From assembly GCF_900142265.1 (NCBI RefSeq), contig NZ_FRAH01000003.1, positions 62,001-126,000 on the forward strand: a DNA stretch of 64,000 nt, given 5' to 3'. A program made the translations under genes and the position numbers. This stretch comes from Anaerotignum lactatifermentans DSM 14214. GTDB taxonomy: Bacteria > Bacillota > Clostridia > Lachnospirales > Anaerotignaceae. Below the pieces are notes generated by a model, which saw nothing but the letters and a program-made list of their open reading frames with translations, was not told the DNA's origin and searched no databases. Position 1 is the stretch's first letter. Each line of letters begins with the position of its first letter. This document shows positions 25,229 to 32,615 of this stretch, piece by piece.

Positions 25229-26866
25229 TTATTTTCCTTTCACAGGAAGTTCATTGAACCACAGACCACCTTCTACCACAGTGGTATCGGTATAGCCGAA
25301 ATATTTCAATCTCTGCTGCAGCATATAAGCACGTTTGCTCTTTGTGCAGATGATCATCAGTTTTTCGTCTTTGTCTACATCTTCCAAAGGTCCGTGTACC
25401 TGTGCCACATCCACAAATTTTGCATTGGGAATAGATGGTGCCTGTGCCGCATCCAGCACGCGGTATCCTTCGCCTCTGTTTTCCATATATTCCGCAGGAG
25501 TCATGGATTCCAGATCCCCATTCATTTTGTTCAGCAGGATATTCACTGCCGCTACAAAGGGATGGATGGCTGTGGAGAAAGGAGGCGCATAAGCCAAATC
25601 CAGATTTTCCAGCTGATCCAGTGTCGCACCCAAGGAAATGGCTGTCACACCGATATCCACCATTTTATCTACAGCGCCGGGACCCATAACCTGAATGCCC
25701 AGCAGTTTCTTTGTATTCTTGTCCACAATGAGTTTTGTGATGAAGTTATCCGCACCGGGATAGTAATGGGCTTTATCGTCATTGACTGCCACAACGGTTT
25801 CCACATCATAACCTGCTGCTCTGGCTGCCGCCTCATTGAGCCCTGTTCTGGCTGCGTTCAGTCCGGGCAGTTTCACAACAGCTGTCCCCAGCACGCCAGC
25901 AAATTCTTTTTCTCTGCCAGCCAGCACTTCTGCCAGCACACGTCCTTCCATATTTGCCGCGGAGCCCATGGGCGCCCACGCCATTTCACCTGTCAAACGG
26001 TTGGTTACCACTGCACAGTCCCCAGCGGCGTAAACATCCGGCAGATTTGTCCGCAGAGATTTATCTACCAGAATGGCGCCGTTTTTGGCAAATTCCAGAC
26101 CAGTTTCTTTCAAAAATGCAGTGTTTGGACGGATGCCCAGAGAAAGTACCACCACATCCGCAGGGATAAGTCCCTTGTCTGTCTGTACACCTTCTGCTTT
26201 TTCACTGCCTGTGATACCTTCCATTTTTGTGGAAGTGGAAACATGGATACCGACCTTTTCCAGATGTCTTGTGCCATAAGCGGCAAATTCCGGGTCAAAA
26301 CCGGGCATCACCTGAGGTGCCATATCCATAACAGTTACATCTAAGCCCTGTTCCAGCAGGTTTTCCGCTACTTCCAGACCGATGAAACCGCCGCCGGCAA
26401 CAACAGCTGTTTTTGCGCCGCTGGCTTTCACATAGTTTTTCAGACCTTCCGCATCATCAGGAGTGCGCATGGTAAATACGCCTTTCAGATTGACCCCCTG
26501 CAAAGGTGGAACGATGGAGGAAGCCCCTGTGGAGATGACACATGCGTCATAAGGATAAACTTCTTCTTCGCCTGTTGCCAGATTTTTCGCTGTTACAGTC
26601 TTTCCCGCCGCATCCAGTTTCACCGCTTCTCTGCCTGTCAAAACCTTTGCCCCTGTGAGGGTCGCGAATTTTTCCGGTGTATTGACAATAATCTTTTCCC
26701 GATCTGTGATGACATTCCCTACATAATAAGGAATACCACAGCCAGCATAAGAAATATCCGCATCTTTGGTGAGGATCAGCACTTCCGCGTCAAAGCGCAG
26801 ACGTTTCAGTTTCGCCGCTACCTTTGTACCTGCTGCCACACCGCCTAAAATCAAAACACGCATCAT
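25229..26866 (-). CDS. CoA-disulfide reductase / NAD(P)H oxidoreductase with C-terminal rhodanese-like domain
   Basis: A 545-residue FAD enzyme of the CoADR/Npx group. MMRVLILGGVAAGTKVAAKLKR is the FAD Rossmann start, and SYAGCGIPYY near residue 43 holds the single redox Cys. VVAGGGFIGLEVAENL is the NAD(P)H site and PDVYAAGDCA the second FAD contact. The last 90 residues are a rhodanese-type domain with IICTKSKRAYM as the likely active Cys loop. Such fusions reduce CoA disulfide or CoA persulfide and help in redox or sulfane-sulfur handling. ATG 26866 is picked for GGAGG spacing. It is a single-gene unit. Confidence 0.93.
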   Translation of the reverse strand: MMRVLILGGVAAGTKVAAKLKRLRFDAEVLILTKDADISYAGCGIPYYVGNVITDREKIIVNTPEKFATLTGAKVLTGREAVKLDAAGKTVTAKNLATGEEEVYPYDACVISTGASSIVPPLQGVNLKGVFTMRTPDDAEGLKNYVKASGAKTAVVAGGGFIGLEVAENLLEQGLDVTVMDMAPQVMPGFDPEFAAYGTRHLEKVGIHVSTSTKMEGITGSEKAEGVQTDKGLIPADVVVLSLGIRPNTAFLKETGLEFAKNGAILVDKSLRTNLPDVYAAGDCAVVTNRLTGEMAWAPMGSAANMEGRVLAEVLAGREKEFAGVLGTAVVKLPGLNAARTGLNEAAARAAGYDVETVVAVNDDKAHYYPGADNFITKLIVDKNTKKLLGIQVMGPGAVDKMVDIGVTAISLGATLDQLENLDLAYAPPFSTAIHPFVAAVNILLNKMNGDLESMTPAEYMENRGEGYRVLDAAQAPSIPNAKFVDVAQVHGPLEDVDKDEKLMIICTKSKRAYMLQQRLKYFGYTDTTVVEGGLWFNELPVKGK

Positions 26867-27228
26867 AATCCATTCCTCCAATCCCATTGATCTGTCGTTT
26901 TCTTGGATTCAGTATAGTCCTTTTCCCACCATTCCTTCCGTAACTAAGTCACAGGAAATAACCGCAAATTTTCGCCCATATGGCACGAAATATGCATAAA
27001 ATGATTTTTTCCGTACTGAAAATCATATTTTTTCTTTGGCAAAAACCCTGGATTTACGGGCTTTTTTCCCATTGTTCACGTTATTTTTTCGATTTTTCAA
27101 AAATTTTTTCAAAAACTTTGGAACTTTTCAAAAAAAGCTCCCGTCTGAATAAGCGTAACAAACAATCAACAAAAAAAACAACGCAAAAAACGAAACATAC
27201 ATTTTTTGATTAACAGGAGGAATTCACT
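26867..27228. other. AT-rich intergenic region between divergent genes
   Basis: A 362-bp gap with no gene. Near 26911 a minus-strand TATACT may be the -10 for the reductase gene, but its -35 is weak. From about 27000 to 27200 the DNA is extremely AT rich, with A and T runs, and probably carries the promoter of the 27229 gene. I see no clear -35/-10 pair and no riboswitch. Confidence 0.5.
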
Positions 27229-28164
27229 ATGAAAAAGAATCTGAACAAAGTATTGGCACTGACACTGGCATTCACTGTTGTAGGCAGCACAGCTGCATAC
27301 GCAGAAGTGATGAAAGGCGAAACAACAGCAACACCTGTTCCCATCAGCACAGAAGCTGACGATCAGGCAGAAGCATCCGCTTATATCAGCAACACAGGCA
27401 AAATCACAGAAGTAGCTGACACAGAAGACGGCAACAAAGTATTCACCATGGACAACGAAAACGGCGGTCTGCGTTTTGTAGTATCTCCCACAACAACCAT
27501 CGTTGACAGAGAAACAGGCAGCGTGATCACAGCTGACAAACTGACAGAAGGTATGGAAGTTGCAGTCATCTACGGCGCAATGGCACCCATGGGCATGAGC
27601 ATGCCTCCTTACATGGGTCAGGTAACAGCAGTGGTTGCAAACGCTGACAAAGGCTCCATCTCCGTTGGTCACTTCAACGATGACCTGCTCAACGAAAAAG
27701 ACCTGCTGCAGCTGAACATTTCCGAAGATACTACCATCCTGACAACTCTGGGTACAAAAAGCATCCTGAGCGCTGACGATGTAAAAGGCAAAGATGCTGT
27801 TGTATTCTACGACATCACAACAAGAAGCATCCCCGCACAGACAAATCCTTCTCTGGTACTGCTGCTGGAAGAAAGAGAAGCTGCAACAGAAGATACTGAA
27901 GAAGCTGCTGTTGATACAAAATCCGTAGAAGCACCTGAAATGGTAGCACTGCGTGACGCAGCAGAAGCAAAAGGCTACAGCGTAAAATGGCAGGGCAAAA
28001 CAGCTCCCGTTGTACTGGAAAAAGACGGTATGACCGCACAGATCACACTGGGCAGCACAACATATGTTGTAGAAGGCGACATGGCAATGACATCTTCCGC
28101 TGCTGCTGAACTGACAGACGGCGTACTGTACGTATCCGCTGACGTTGTGGAAAACCTGAAATAA
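27229..28164 (+). CDS. Secreted stalk-domain (copper amine oxidase-like) protein
   Basis: A 311-residue exported protein. MKKNLNKVLALTLAFTVVGSTAAYAEV is a clean signal peptide. The middle forms two or three beta-rich segments, and the last 70 residues (MVALRDAAEAKGYSVKWQGKTAPVVLEKDGMTAQITLG) match a copper amine oxidase N-terminal stalk domain. Codon choice is very biased toward GCA, ACA, GAA and CTG, which suggests high expression. AGGAGG precedes the ATG, and a strong terminator follows. No enzyme motif is seen; a surface or envelope function is likely. Confidence 0.82.
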   Translation: MKKNLNKVLALTLAFTVVGSTAAYAEVMKGETTATPVPISTEADDQAEASAYISNTGKITEVADTEDGNKVFTMDNENGGLRFVVSPTTTIVDRETGSVITADKLTEGMEVAVIYGAMAPMGMSMPPYMGQVTAVVANADKGSISVGHFNDDLLNEKDLLQLNISEDTTILTTLGTKSILSADDVKGKDAVVFYDITTRSIPAQTNPSLVLLLEEREAATEDTEEAAVDTKSVEAPEMVALRDAAEAKGYSVKWQGKTAPVVLEKDGMTAQITLGSTTYVVEGDMAMTSSAAAELTDGVLYVSADVVENLK

Positions 28165-28190
28165 TGACCCCTCCTCCCATTGGGAGATGT

Positions 28191-28232
28191 AAAGAAGCCA
28201 TACTTCCTTTAGGGAGGTATGGCTTCTTTTTG
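28191..28232. terminator. Terminator after the 27229 gene
   Basis: AAGAAGCCATACTTCC pairs with GGAGGTATGGCTTCTT through a short loop, followed by TTTT on the plus strand. Confidence 0.9.
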
Positions 28233-28359
28233 CGTCATGGAAATTTGTTTCGAAAAATAATGAAAAACTTTAATAAATTCGCAAAACTATCCACACAAAA
28301 ATATGATATGATAATACTATCTTAAAAAAACATCAATACCGATCGGGGAGGTTATTTAT

Positions 28360-29136
28360 ATGGTTTTTTATTTTTCCGGCACCGGAAATTCCTATCATGT
28401 AGCGAAAAAACTAGCAGAAGGTCTTGGCGAGAAAATGATCGACATGGCAAGAGCCACAAGAGAAGATGCTTACGAATATACCCTGAAAAAAGGGGAAAAA
28501 CTGGGCTTTGTGTTCCCTGTTCACGCTTGGGCGCCACCCCAGATGGTGGAGCAGTTCGTTCAGCGTCTGGAACTGTATTATGAAGAAGATGTTTACACCT
28601 ACGCTGTCTGCACCTGCGGGCAGTCTGCCGGGGAAACCATGTCCATTCTGGAGGCTTCTCTGGAGGCAAACGATCTTTCTCTGGACAGCGGCTATTCCGT
28701 GATCATGCCCGATAACTATGCCGTATTGTTCAAAGCGCCTTCACCGGAAACCCAAAGACAGATGCTCCGTCAGGCAGACGAAATCGTACAGCTCATCCTG
28801 CGGGCAGTCAAACTGGAACGGAAAGACTTCTTCCGTGTGAAAAAAGGCAAAGGCGGCACATTCCTCAGCAATGTGGTGAATCCTCTGTTCCGCCGTTTCG
28901 CCACCAAAACAAAACCCTTCTATCCCACTGTGGACTGCATCGGCTGCGGCATCTGCGCCTATGTTTGTCCTTCCGGCTGCATCAAAATGACAGCAGGGGT
29001 TCCCGTTTGGGAGGAAGACCATTGCTACATGTGCATGTCCTGTTTGCAGCACTGTCCCAGACAGGCCATCCAGTATGGCAGAGGCACCGCAAACAAAGGA
29101 CGTTATCTGCACCCCGATTACCGCAAAAAGGAGTGA
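28360..29136 (+). CDS. EFR1 family ferredoxin (flavodoxin-like plus two 4Fe-4S)
   Basis: A 258-residue electron carrier. MVFYFSGTGNSYHVAKKLAEGL is a flavodoxin FMN loop. The C-terminal 75 residues carry two 4Fe-4S motifs: CIGCGICAYVCPSGC and CYMCMSCLQHCP. This arrangement is the EFR1 class common in Clostridia, thought to pass electrons between ferredoxin and flavin pools. GGGGAGG precedes the ATG, and it lies directly upstream of a deacetylase gene with a 4-bp gap, so they share a transcript, though a functional link is not obvious. A possible -10 (TATGAT) stands near 28303. Confidence 0.92.
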   Translation: MVFYFSGTGNSYHVAKKLAEGLGEKMIDMARATREDAYEYTLKKGEKLGFVFPVHAWAPPQMVEQFVQRLELYYEEDVYTYAVCTCGQSAGETMSILEASLEANDLSLDSGYSVIMPDNYAVLFKAPSPETQRQMLRQADEIVQLILRAVKLERKDFFRVKKGKGGTFLSNVVNPLFRRFATKTKPFYPTVDCIGCGICAYVCPSGCIKMTAGVPVWEEDHCYMCMSCLQHCPRQAIQYGRGTANKGRYLHPDYRKKE

Positions 29137-29140
29137 TCCC

Positions 29141-30604
29141 ATGAAAAAAAATAGATTTCTGGCAGCTTTCACTGCCTGCACACTGCTGGCACTGACTGCT
29201 TTTGGTTCCTTTACGGAAGCCGCCGCTGCGGACAGCCGCACAGCAGCCCTGACCACTCAGGCAGAAAGCTACTTCAATTTCCATAAGGATACCCAGCACT
29301 GGGGCGAAGCAAAGACATACGTCAGCGCAAAAGAACCTTTTTCCTATGCTGTGCAGTATCCTGTGACAAATCAGGCGGCTTTGGATGAGCAAATCATCAA
29401 AACCCTGAAAACAAAGGCCGATGCTTTTGAAACCGCCTACACCAAAGCGGCAGAAGAAAAAGCCGAGGAAAAAACGCCCAGCAAATACACAGGCACCCTC
29501 ATCATTGGCTATGATTCCTACATCACCAAAGACAACATTGCCAGTGTATCGTTTCTGGAAACACGGAAAATCGACGGCGCCTACACAGAACCGGCATCCT
29601 GGAGCACATATCTGTTTGATGCCGCTACAGGCAAAGCTTTGACGGCTGCGGATATTTTCCGGGATTCCTACCGTGAGAAAGCATCCGCTTATGCCTTAGA
29701 TTATTTCCAGAAACACGAAACCTACGGCAAGCAGCTTTTCGGCAATTACAAAGCCCTTCTGGCGCCGGAAAGCGATGTGTTCAGCACATTTGCTCTGACT
29801 GACGACAGCGTGATTTTCTACATTGACAAATATGAGATTCTTCCCGGCAAATACGGTGCCATCCGCCTGGAAATCCCCAGAGAGGTGTTCAAAGGTTCCT
29901 TCCTGACAGACCCTGAGGAAGTTCCACCCGTTGTGGAAGAACCTGCCCAGCCTGAGGGAACCACAGAAGAAACCGGACGGGTCATTGACCCCAACAAGCC
30001 CATGGTGGCATTGACTTATGACGACGGTCCTTCTCCTACAGCCACCAACGCCATTCTGGATGTGCTGGAAAAATACAACGCAGTGGCTACCTTCTATGAT
30101 GTAGGCTATCGTGTGGCACAGTATCCCGATGTGGTGAAACGGGAAGCAGCCCTGGGCTGTGAAGTAGGTAGTCATTCCTATGACCACAAGGATTTCAAAA
30201 AACTTTCTGCATCCCAGATTCAGGCAGATGTGAAACAGGTCAATGCAGCCTTCGCCAAAGCAGGCGTGAAACCTACTTCCTTCCGTCCTCCTTACGGCAA
30301 CACAAACGCCACCGTACAGGCAAATGTTCCCCTGCCCATCGTCACATGGTCTGTGGATACACTGGACTGGAAGACACGGAATGTGGACAGCATCCTGAAA
30401 GAAGTGAAAGCAGCAGGCAATCTGGACGGCAAAGTCATCCTGATGCACGGCATCTATGACACCACCGCACAGGCAACGGCAAAACTGGTTCCTATGTTAC
30501 AGGAACAGGGCTATCAGCTGGTAACCGTTTCCGAGCTGATTCAATACAAACACAACGAAACACCAAAAGCTGGAAAAGTTTACGGCTATTCTTATTTCCA
30601 GTAA
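29141..30604 (+). CDS. Secreted polysaccharide deacetylase (NodB/PdaC-like)
   Basis: A 487-residue exported enzyme likely removing acetyl groups from peptidoglycan or another surface glycan. A signal peptide (MKKNRFLAAFTACTLLALTAFGSFTEAAA) precedes a DUF4163/DUF3298-like N-terminal domain. From about residue 285 the NodB domain shows MVALTYDDGPSPTATNAILD (the catalytic Asp pair), GSHSYDHKDF (metal His) and FRPPYGNTNATV, then MHGIYDTTAQA. All key motifs are present. ATG 29141 follows AAGGAG. It overlaps functionally with lysozyme resistance enzymes. Confidence 0.92.
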   Translation: MKKNRFLAAFTACTLLALTAFGSFTEAAAADSRTAALTTQAESYFNFHKDTQHWGEAKTYVSAKEPFSYAVQYPVTNQAALDEQIIKTLKTKADAFETAYTKAAEEKAEEKTPSKYTGTLIIGYDSYITKDNIASVSFLETRKIDGAYTEPASWSTYLFDAATGKALTAADIFRDSYREKASAYALDYFQKHETYGKQLFGNYKALLAPESDVFSTFALTDDSVIFYIDKYEILPGKYGAIRLEIPREVFKGSFLTDPEEVPPVVEEPAQPEGTTEETGRVIDPNKPMVALTYDDGPSPTATNAILDVLEKYNAVATFYDVGYRVAQYPDVVKREAALGCEVGSHSYDHKDFKKLSASQIQADVKQVNAAFAKAGVKPTSFRPPYGNTNATVQANVPLPIVTWSVDTLDWKTRNVDSILKEVKAAGNLDGKVILMHGIYDTTAQATAKLVPMLQEQGYQLVTVSELIQYKHNETPKAGKVYGYSYFQ

Positions 30605-30613
30605 ATCTACATA

Positions 30614-30652
30614 AAAAAGCGTTCTGCGGAAATTCTCCACGGAACGCTTTTT
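30614..30652. terminator. Convergent terminator
   Basis: AAAGCGTTC pairs with GAACGCTTT, with an inner GGA/TCC step, and T runs on both sides. It separates the deacetylase gene from the converging DtxR/MntR gene. Confidence 0.85.
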
Positions 30653-30657
30653 CTGCT

Positions 30658-31053
30658 TTAAGATTCTTTTTGTTTGATTTCGTCCAGACTTTCCTGATGA
30701 TGGCGCTTCATGCAGGCGAAGGTTTCCTCGCTGATGATATGCTCCATCCGGCAAGCATCTTCCAGGGCTGTTTTTTCCGAAACGCCGATGCGCATGAGGG
30801 ACGCAGCAATGACACAGTGCCGTTCATAGGTGGCTTCTGCCACTTTTCTGCCTGCTTCTGTCAAGGCGATTTTGCTGCGGTCTGTGACGGTGATATAACC
30901 TTCTGCCCGCAGTTTCTTCATGGCATTGCTGACACTGGGCTTGCTGAATCCCAATTCTGTGGCAATGTCGATGGCGCGGACGTAGCCTGTTTTCTGCTGT
31001 AAAATATATATGGTTTCCAGGTAATTTTCCATAGATTCTCTTGTTTTAATCAT
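30658..31053 (-). CDS. DtxR/MntR family metal-dependent regulator
   Basis: A 131-residue regulator. Residues 1-60 form the winged HTH (MENYLETIYILQQKTGYVRAIDIATELGFSKPSVSNAMKKL). The following dimerisation part has the metal ligands: E and H in RHCVIAASLMRIGV, then EDACRMEHIISEETF. This is the MntR-like short form without an SH3 domain, so manganese or iron is the expected co-repressor. A palindromic site at its own start region suggests autoregulation. No metal transporter lies beside it, so its targets are elsewhere. Confidence 0.92.
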   Translation of the reverse strand: MIKTRESMENYLETIYILQQKTGYVRAIDIATELGFSKPSVSNAMKKLRAEGYITVTDRSKIALTEAGRKVAEATYERHCVIAASLMRIGVSEKTALEDACRMEHIISEETFACMKRHHQESLDEIKQKES

Positions 31054-31065
31054 TTTCTCACCCCA

Positions 31066-31111
31066 AAGTTAAACTTGTTTCTATGGTAACAGAGTTTTCC
31101 CAAAGATACAA
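31066..31111 (-). promoter_or_regulatory. Promoter and palindrome for the DtxR/MntR gene
   Basis: On the minus strand TTGTAT (31106-31111), 17 bp, TACCAT (31083-31088). The palindrome AAGTT-A-AACTT (31066-31076) lies just downstream, near the expected start of transcription, and could bind the regulator itself. Confidence 0.65.
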
Positions 31112-31480
31112 CTGCAAATACAAAACTTTCCGTTTTCACAAAAAATTTTACACTTTCCATTGACAATTTACGGAAAATATTGCATCATAAAGATACGTAT
31201 ACAGGCATCATACACCTGTATATCAAAAATGCTTGTTTCTGCGCAATATCGTCCTCTCCTGACGGTTTTGCGTATTGAATCAAACTTTTCATCTCTTCAT
31301 GTCATTGTCCCTCCGTACATGGAAAACTCCCCCCAATTCCGTTTTTCATGTATTGACAATGACAGCCCTTTCAAAGGAGACGGCAGTTTCCCCCCAAAAC
31401 AAACTGCCGTCTTTTTTGTTGTCTGAAAATGCATTATTGAACCAAAATTTTACATATTTATAGAAACAGGAAGTGATTTT
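31112..31480 (+). other. Leader or small-RNA region before the AlkD-like gene
   Basis: A gene-free stretch with a plus-strand promoter candidate (TTGACA at 31160-31165, 17 bp, CATCAT at 31183) and a strong terminator at 31379-31417. The predicted transcript of about 220 nt would end 60 bp before the next gene. An ACAGG/CCTGT hairpin lies near 31200. No known riboswitch motif is recognised. Confidence 0.4.
31379..31417 (+). terminator. Strong terminator upstream of the AlkD-like gene
   Basis: GACGGCAGTTT and AAACTGCCGTC form a perfect 11-bp stem followed by six T. It stands between a possible leader and the gene at 31481, so it could be an attenuator. Confidence 0.92.
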
Positions 31481-32200
31481 ATGCAAGCGATGCCGGAGCG
31501 CTGGACACCGGAAACCTACAACGATTTTCTTGCGGAATTGAAACAGGAGGCAGATGAAGCCTACCGTCTGTTTAACGAAAAACTGCTGGCTTCTGAACTG
31601 CCCACTCTGGGACTGCGACTGCCTTTTCTGCGCAAAACGGCAAAAGCCATTGCCAAAGGCGACCCCAATGGATTTCTGGCTGTCTGCGGCAAAACATATC
31701 ACGAAGAACGGCTTCTTTACGGGCTGGTAGCTGCGGAACTGCCCTATGCGGACTTTCTGCCTCACAGCGACAAAATGGCAAAATTCCTTGTGGAAAACTG
31801 GGCAATCTGCGATACCTTCTGTTCTTCTCTGAAAAAGGTACTGTCCCATAAAGCAGACAAAGCCCACTATTTCCGCTACATCTCCGTGTATCTGTCTTCC
31901 CTGAATCCATGGACAGTACGGGTATGGCTCATTGTCATGCTCCACCATTATCTGACACCCACCACCATCAATACGGTTCTGACTCGTACGCTGGCAGTGG
32001 ACTCAGACTTCTATTATGTCCGCATGGCGCAGGCATGGCTGATGGCAGAAGCATGGGTGAAATTCCCCGAAGAAACAAAGAAAGCTGTCCTTGCCGCCAA
32101 TTTAGACCCTTGGGTATTCCGTAAATTCGTACAAAAAGCACGGGAATCCAGACGGGTTTCTGATGAGGACAAGGAGTATCTGAAAAGTCTGCTTTCCTAA
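31481..32200 (+). CDS. DNA alkylation repair protein (AlkD-like HEAT repeat)
   Basis: A 239-residue all-helical protein of the AlkD group, which removes alkylated bases without base flipping. GLRLPFLRKTAKAIAKGDP and YHEERLLYGLVAAEL fit the early HEAT helices. NWAICDTFCSSLKK carries the Trp-Asp pair typical of the active cleft. The end, WVFRKFVQKARESRRVSDEDKEYLKSLL, is the usual final repeat. The start ATG has AGGAAG upstream. It lies downstream of a strong terminator, which may attenuate it. Confidence 0.88.
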   Translation: MQAMPERWTPETYNDFLAELKQEADEAYRLFNEKLLASELPTLGLRLPFLRKTAKAIAKGDPNGFLAVCGKTYHEERLLYGLVAAELPYADFLPHSDKMAKFLVENWAICDTFCSSLKKVLSHKADKAHYFRYISVYLSSLNPWTVRVWLIVMLHHYLTPTTINTVLTRTLAVDSDFYYVRMAQAWLMAEAWVKFPEETKKAVLAANLDPWVFRKFVQKARESRRVSDEDKEYLKSLLS

Positions 32201-32207
32201 AAACAAA

Positions 32208-32251
32208 AAGCCTGTATTTTCAGCTCATTGCCGAAAATATGGGCTTTTTTT
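32208..32251 (+). terminator. Terminator after the AlkD-like gene
   Basis: AAAGCC..TATTTTC pairs with GAAAATA..GGCTTT and is followed by seven T. Confidence 0.88.
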
Positions 32252-32312
32252 GATACACTTTTCCCATTGACAGCCATGGTATCTGCCATTAGTTCCCATG
32301 ATACAATACAGA

Positions 32313-32352
32313 TAAAAAAATAGCCGGAAAACCTTTTGGGAATTCCGGCTAT
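32313..32352 (-). terminator. Terminator of the copper operon
   Basis: ATAGCCGGAA pairs with TTCCGGCTAT. On the minus strand seven T follow, ending csoR-copA. On the plus strand a shorter T run follows. Confidence 0.85.
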
Positions 32353-32408
32353 CTTTTTCTTCTTCATGAAGATGTTCTAGTAAAGTCTTCTAATTTCAGA
32401 ATACTTTT

Positions 32409-32615
32409 TTACTGAATATCTACCACTTCGTAGCCTGCATCTGTGACAGTCTGCACCAGTGTTTCATCGCTGACATCTTTGGACAGTGTCACCGTTGCGC
32501 TTTTGCCTTCCAGACTTACTTCCGCTGTTACGCCTTCCAGATCGTTCAGGGCTTTTTCCACTCTGCCTGTGCAATGATTACACATCATACCTTCAATTTT
32601 CAATACTTTTTTCAT
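32409..32615 (-). CDS. copZ: Possible internally initiated CopZ copper chaperone (nested in copA)
   Basis: The last 68 codons of copA, from ATG 32615 ([22 protein letters not shown]), make a complete CopZ-sized heavy-metal-binding domain with the CxxC motif. The ATG is preceded by AAGGAGG with eight bases between, as good a ribosome site as any gene here. In related bacteria copZ is a separate gene at this place. I infer that loss of the copA stop fused them while the copZ start signal was kept, so both fusion and free chaperone may be made. Expression of the free form is not proven by sequence. Confidence 0.5.
   Translation of the reverse strand: MKKVLKIEGMMCNHCTGRVEKALNDLEGVTAEVSLEGKSATVTLSKDVSDETLVQTVTDAGYEVVDIQ

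Noticed and set aside
32353-32400. ATGAAGATG near 32368 as a fourth copy of the intergenic repeat
   Set aside because: Only about nine bases match copies A and C; no hairpin plan is kept. Probably chance.
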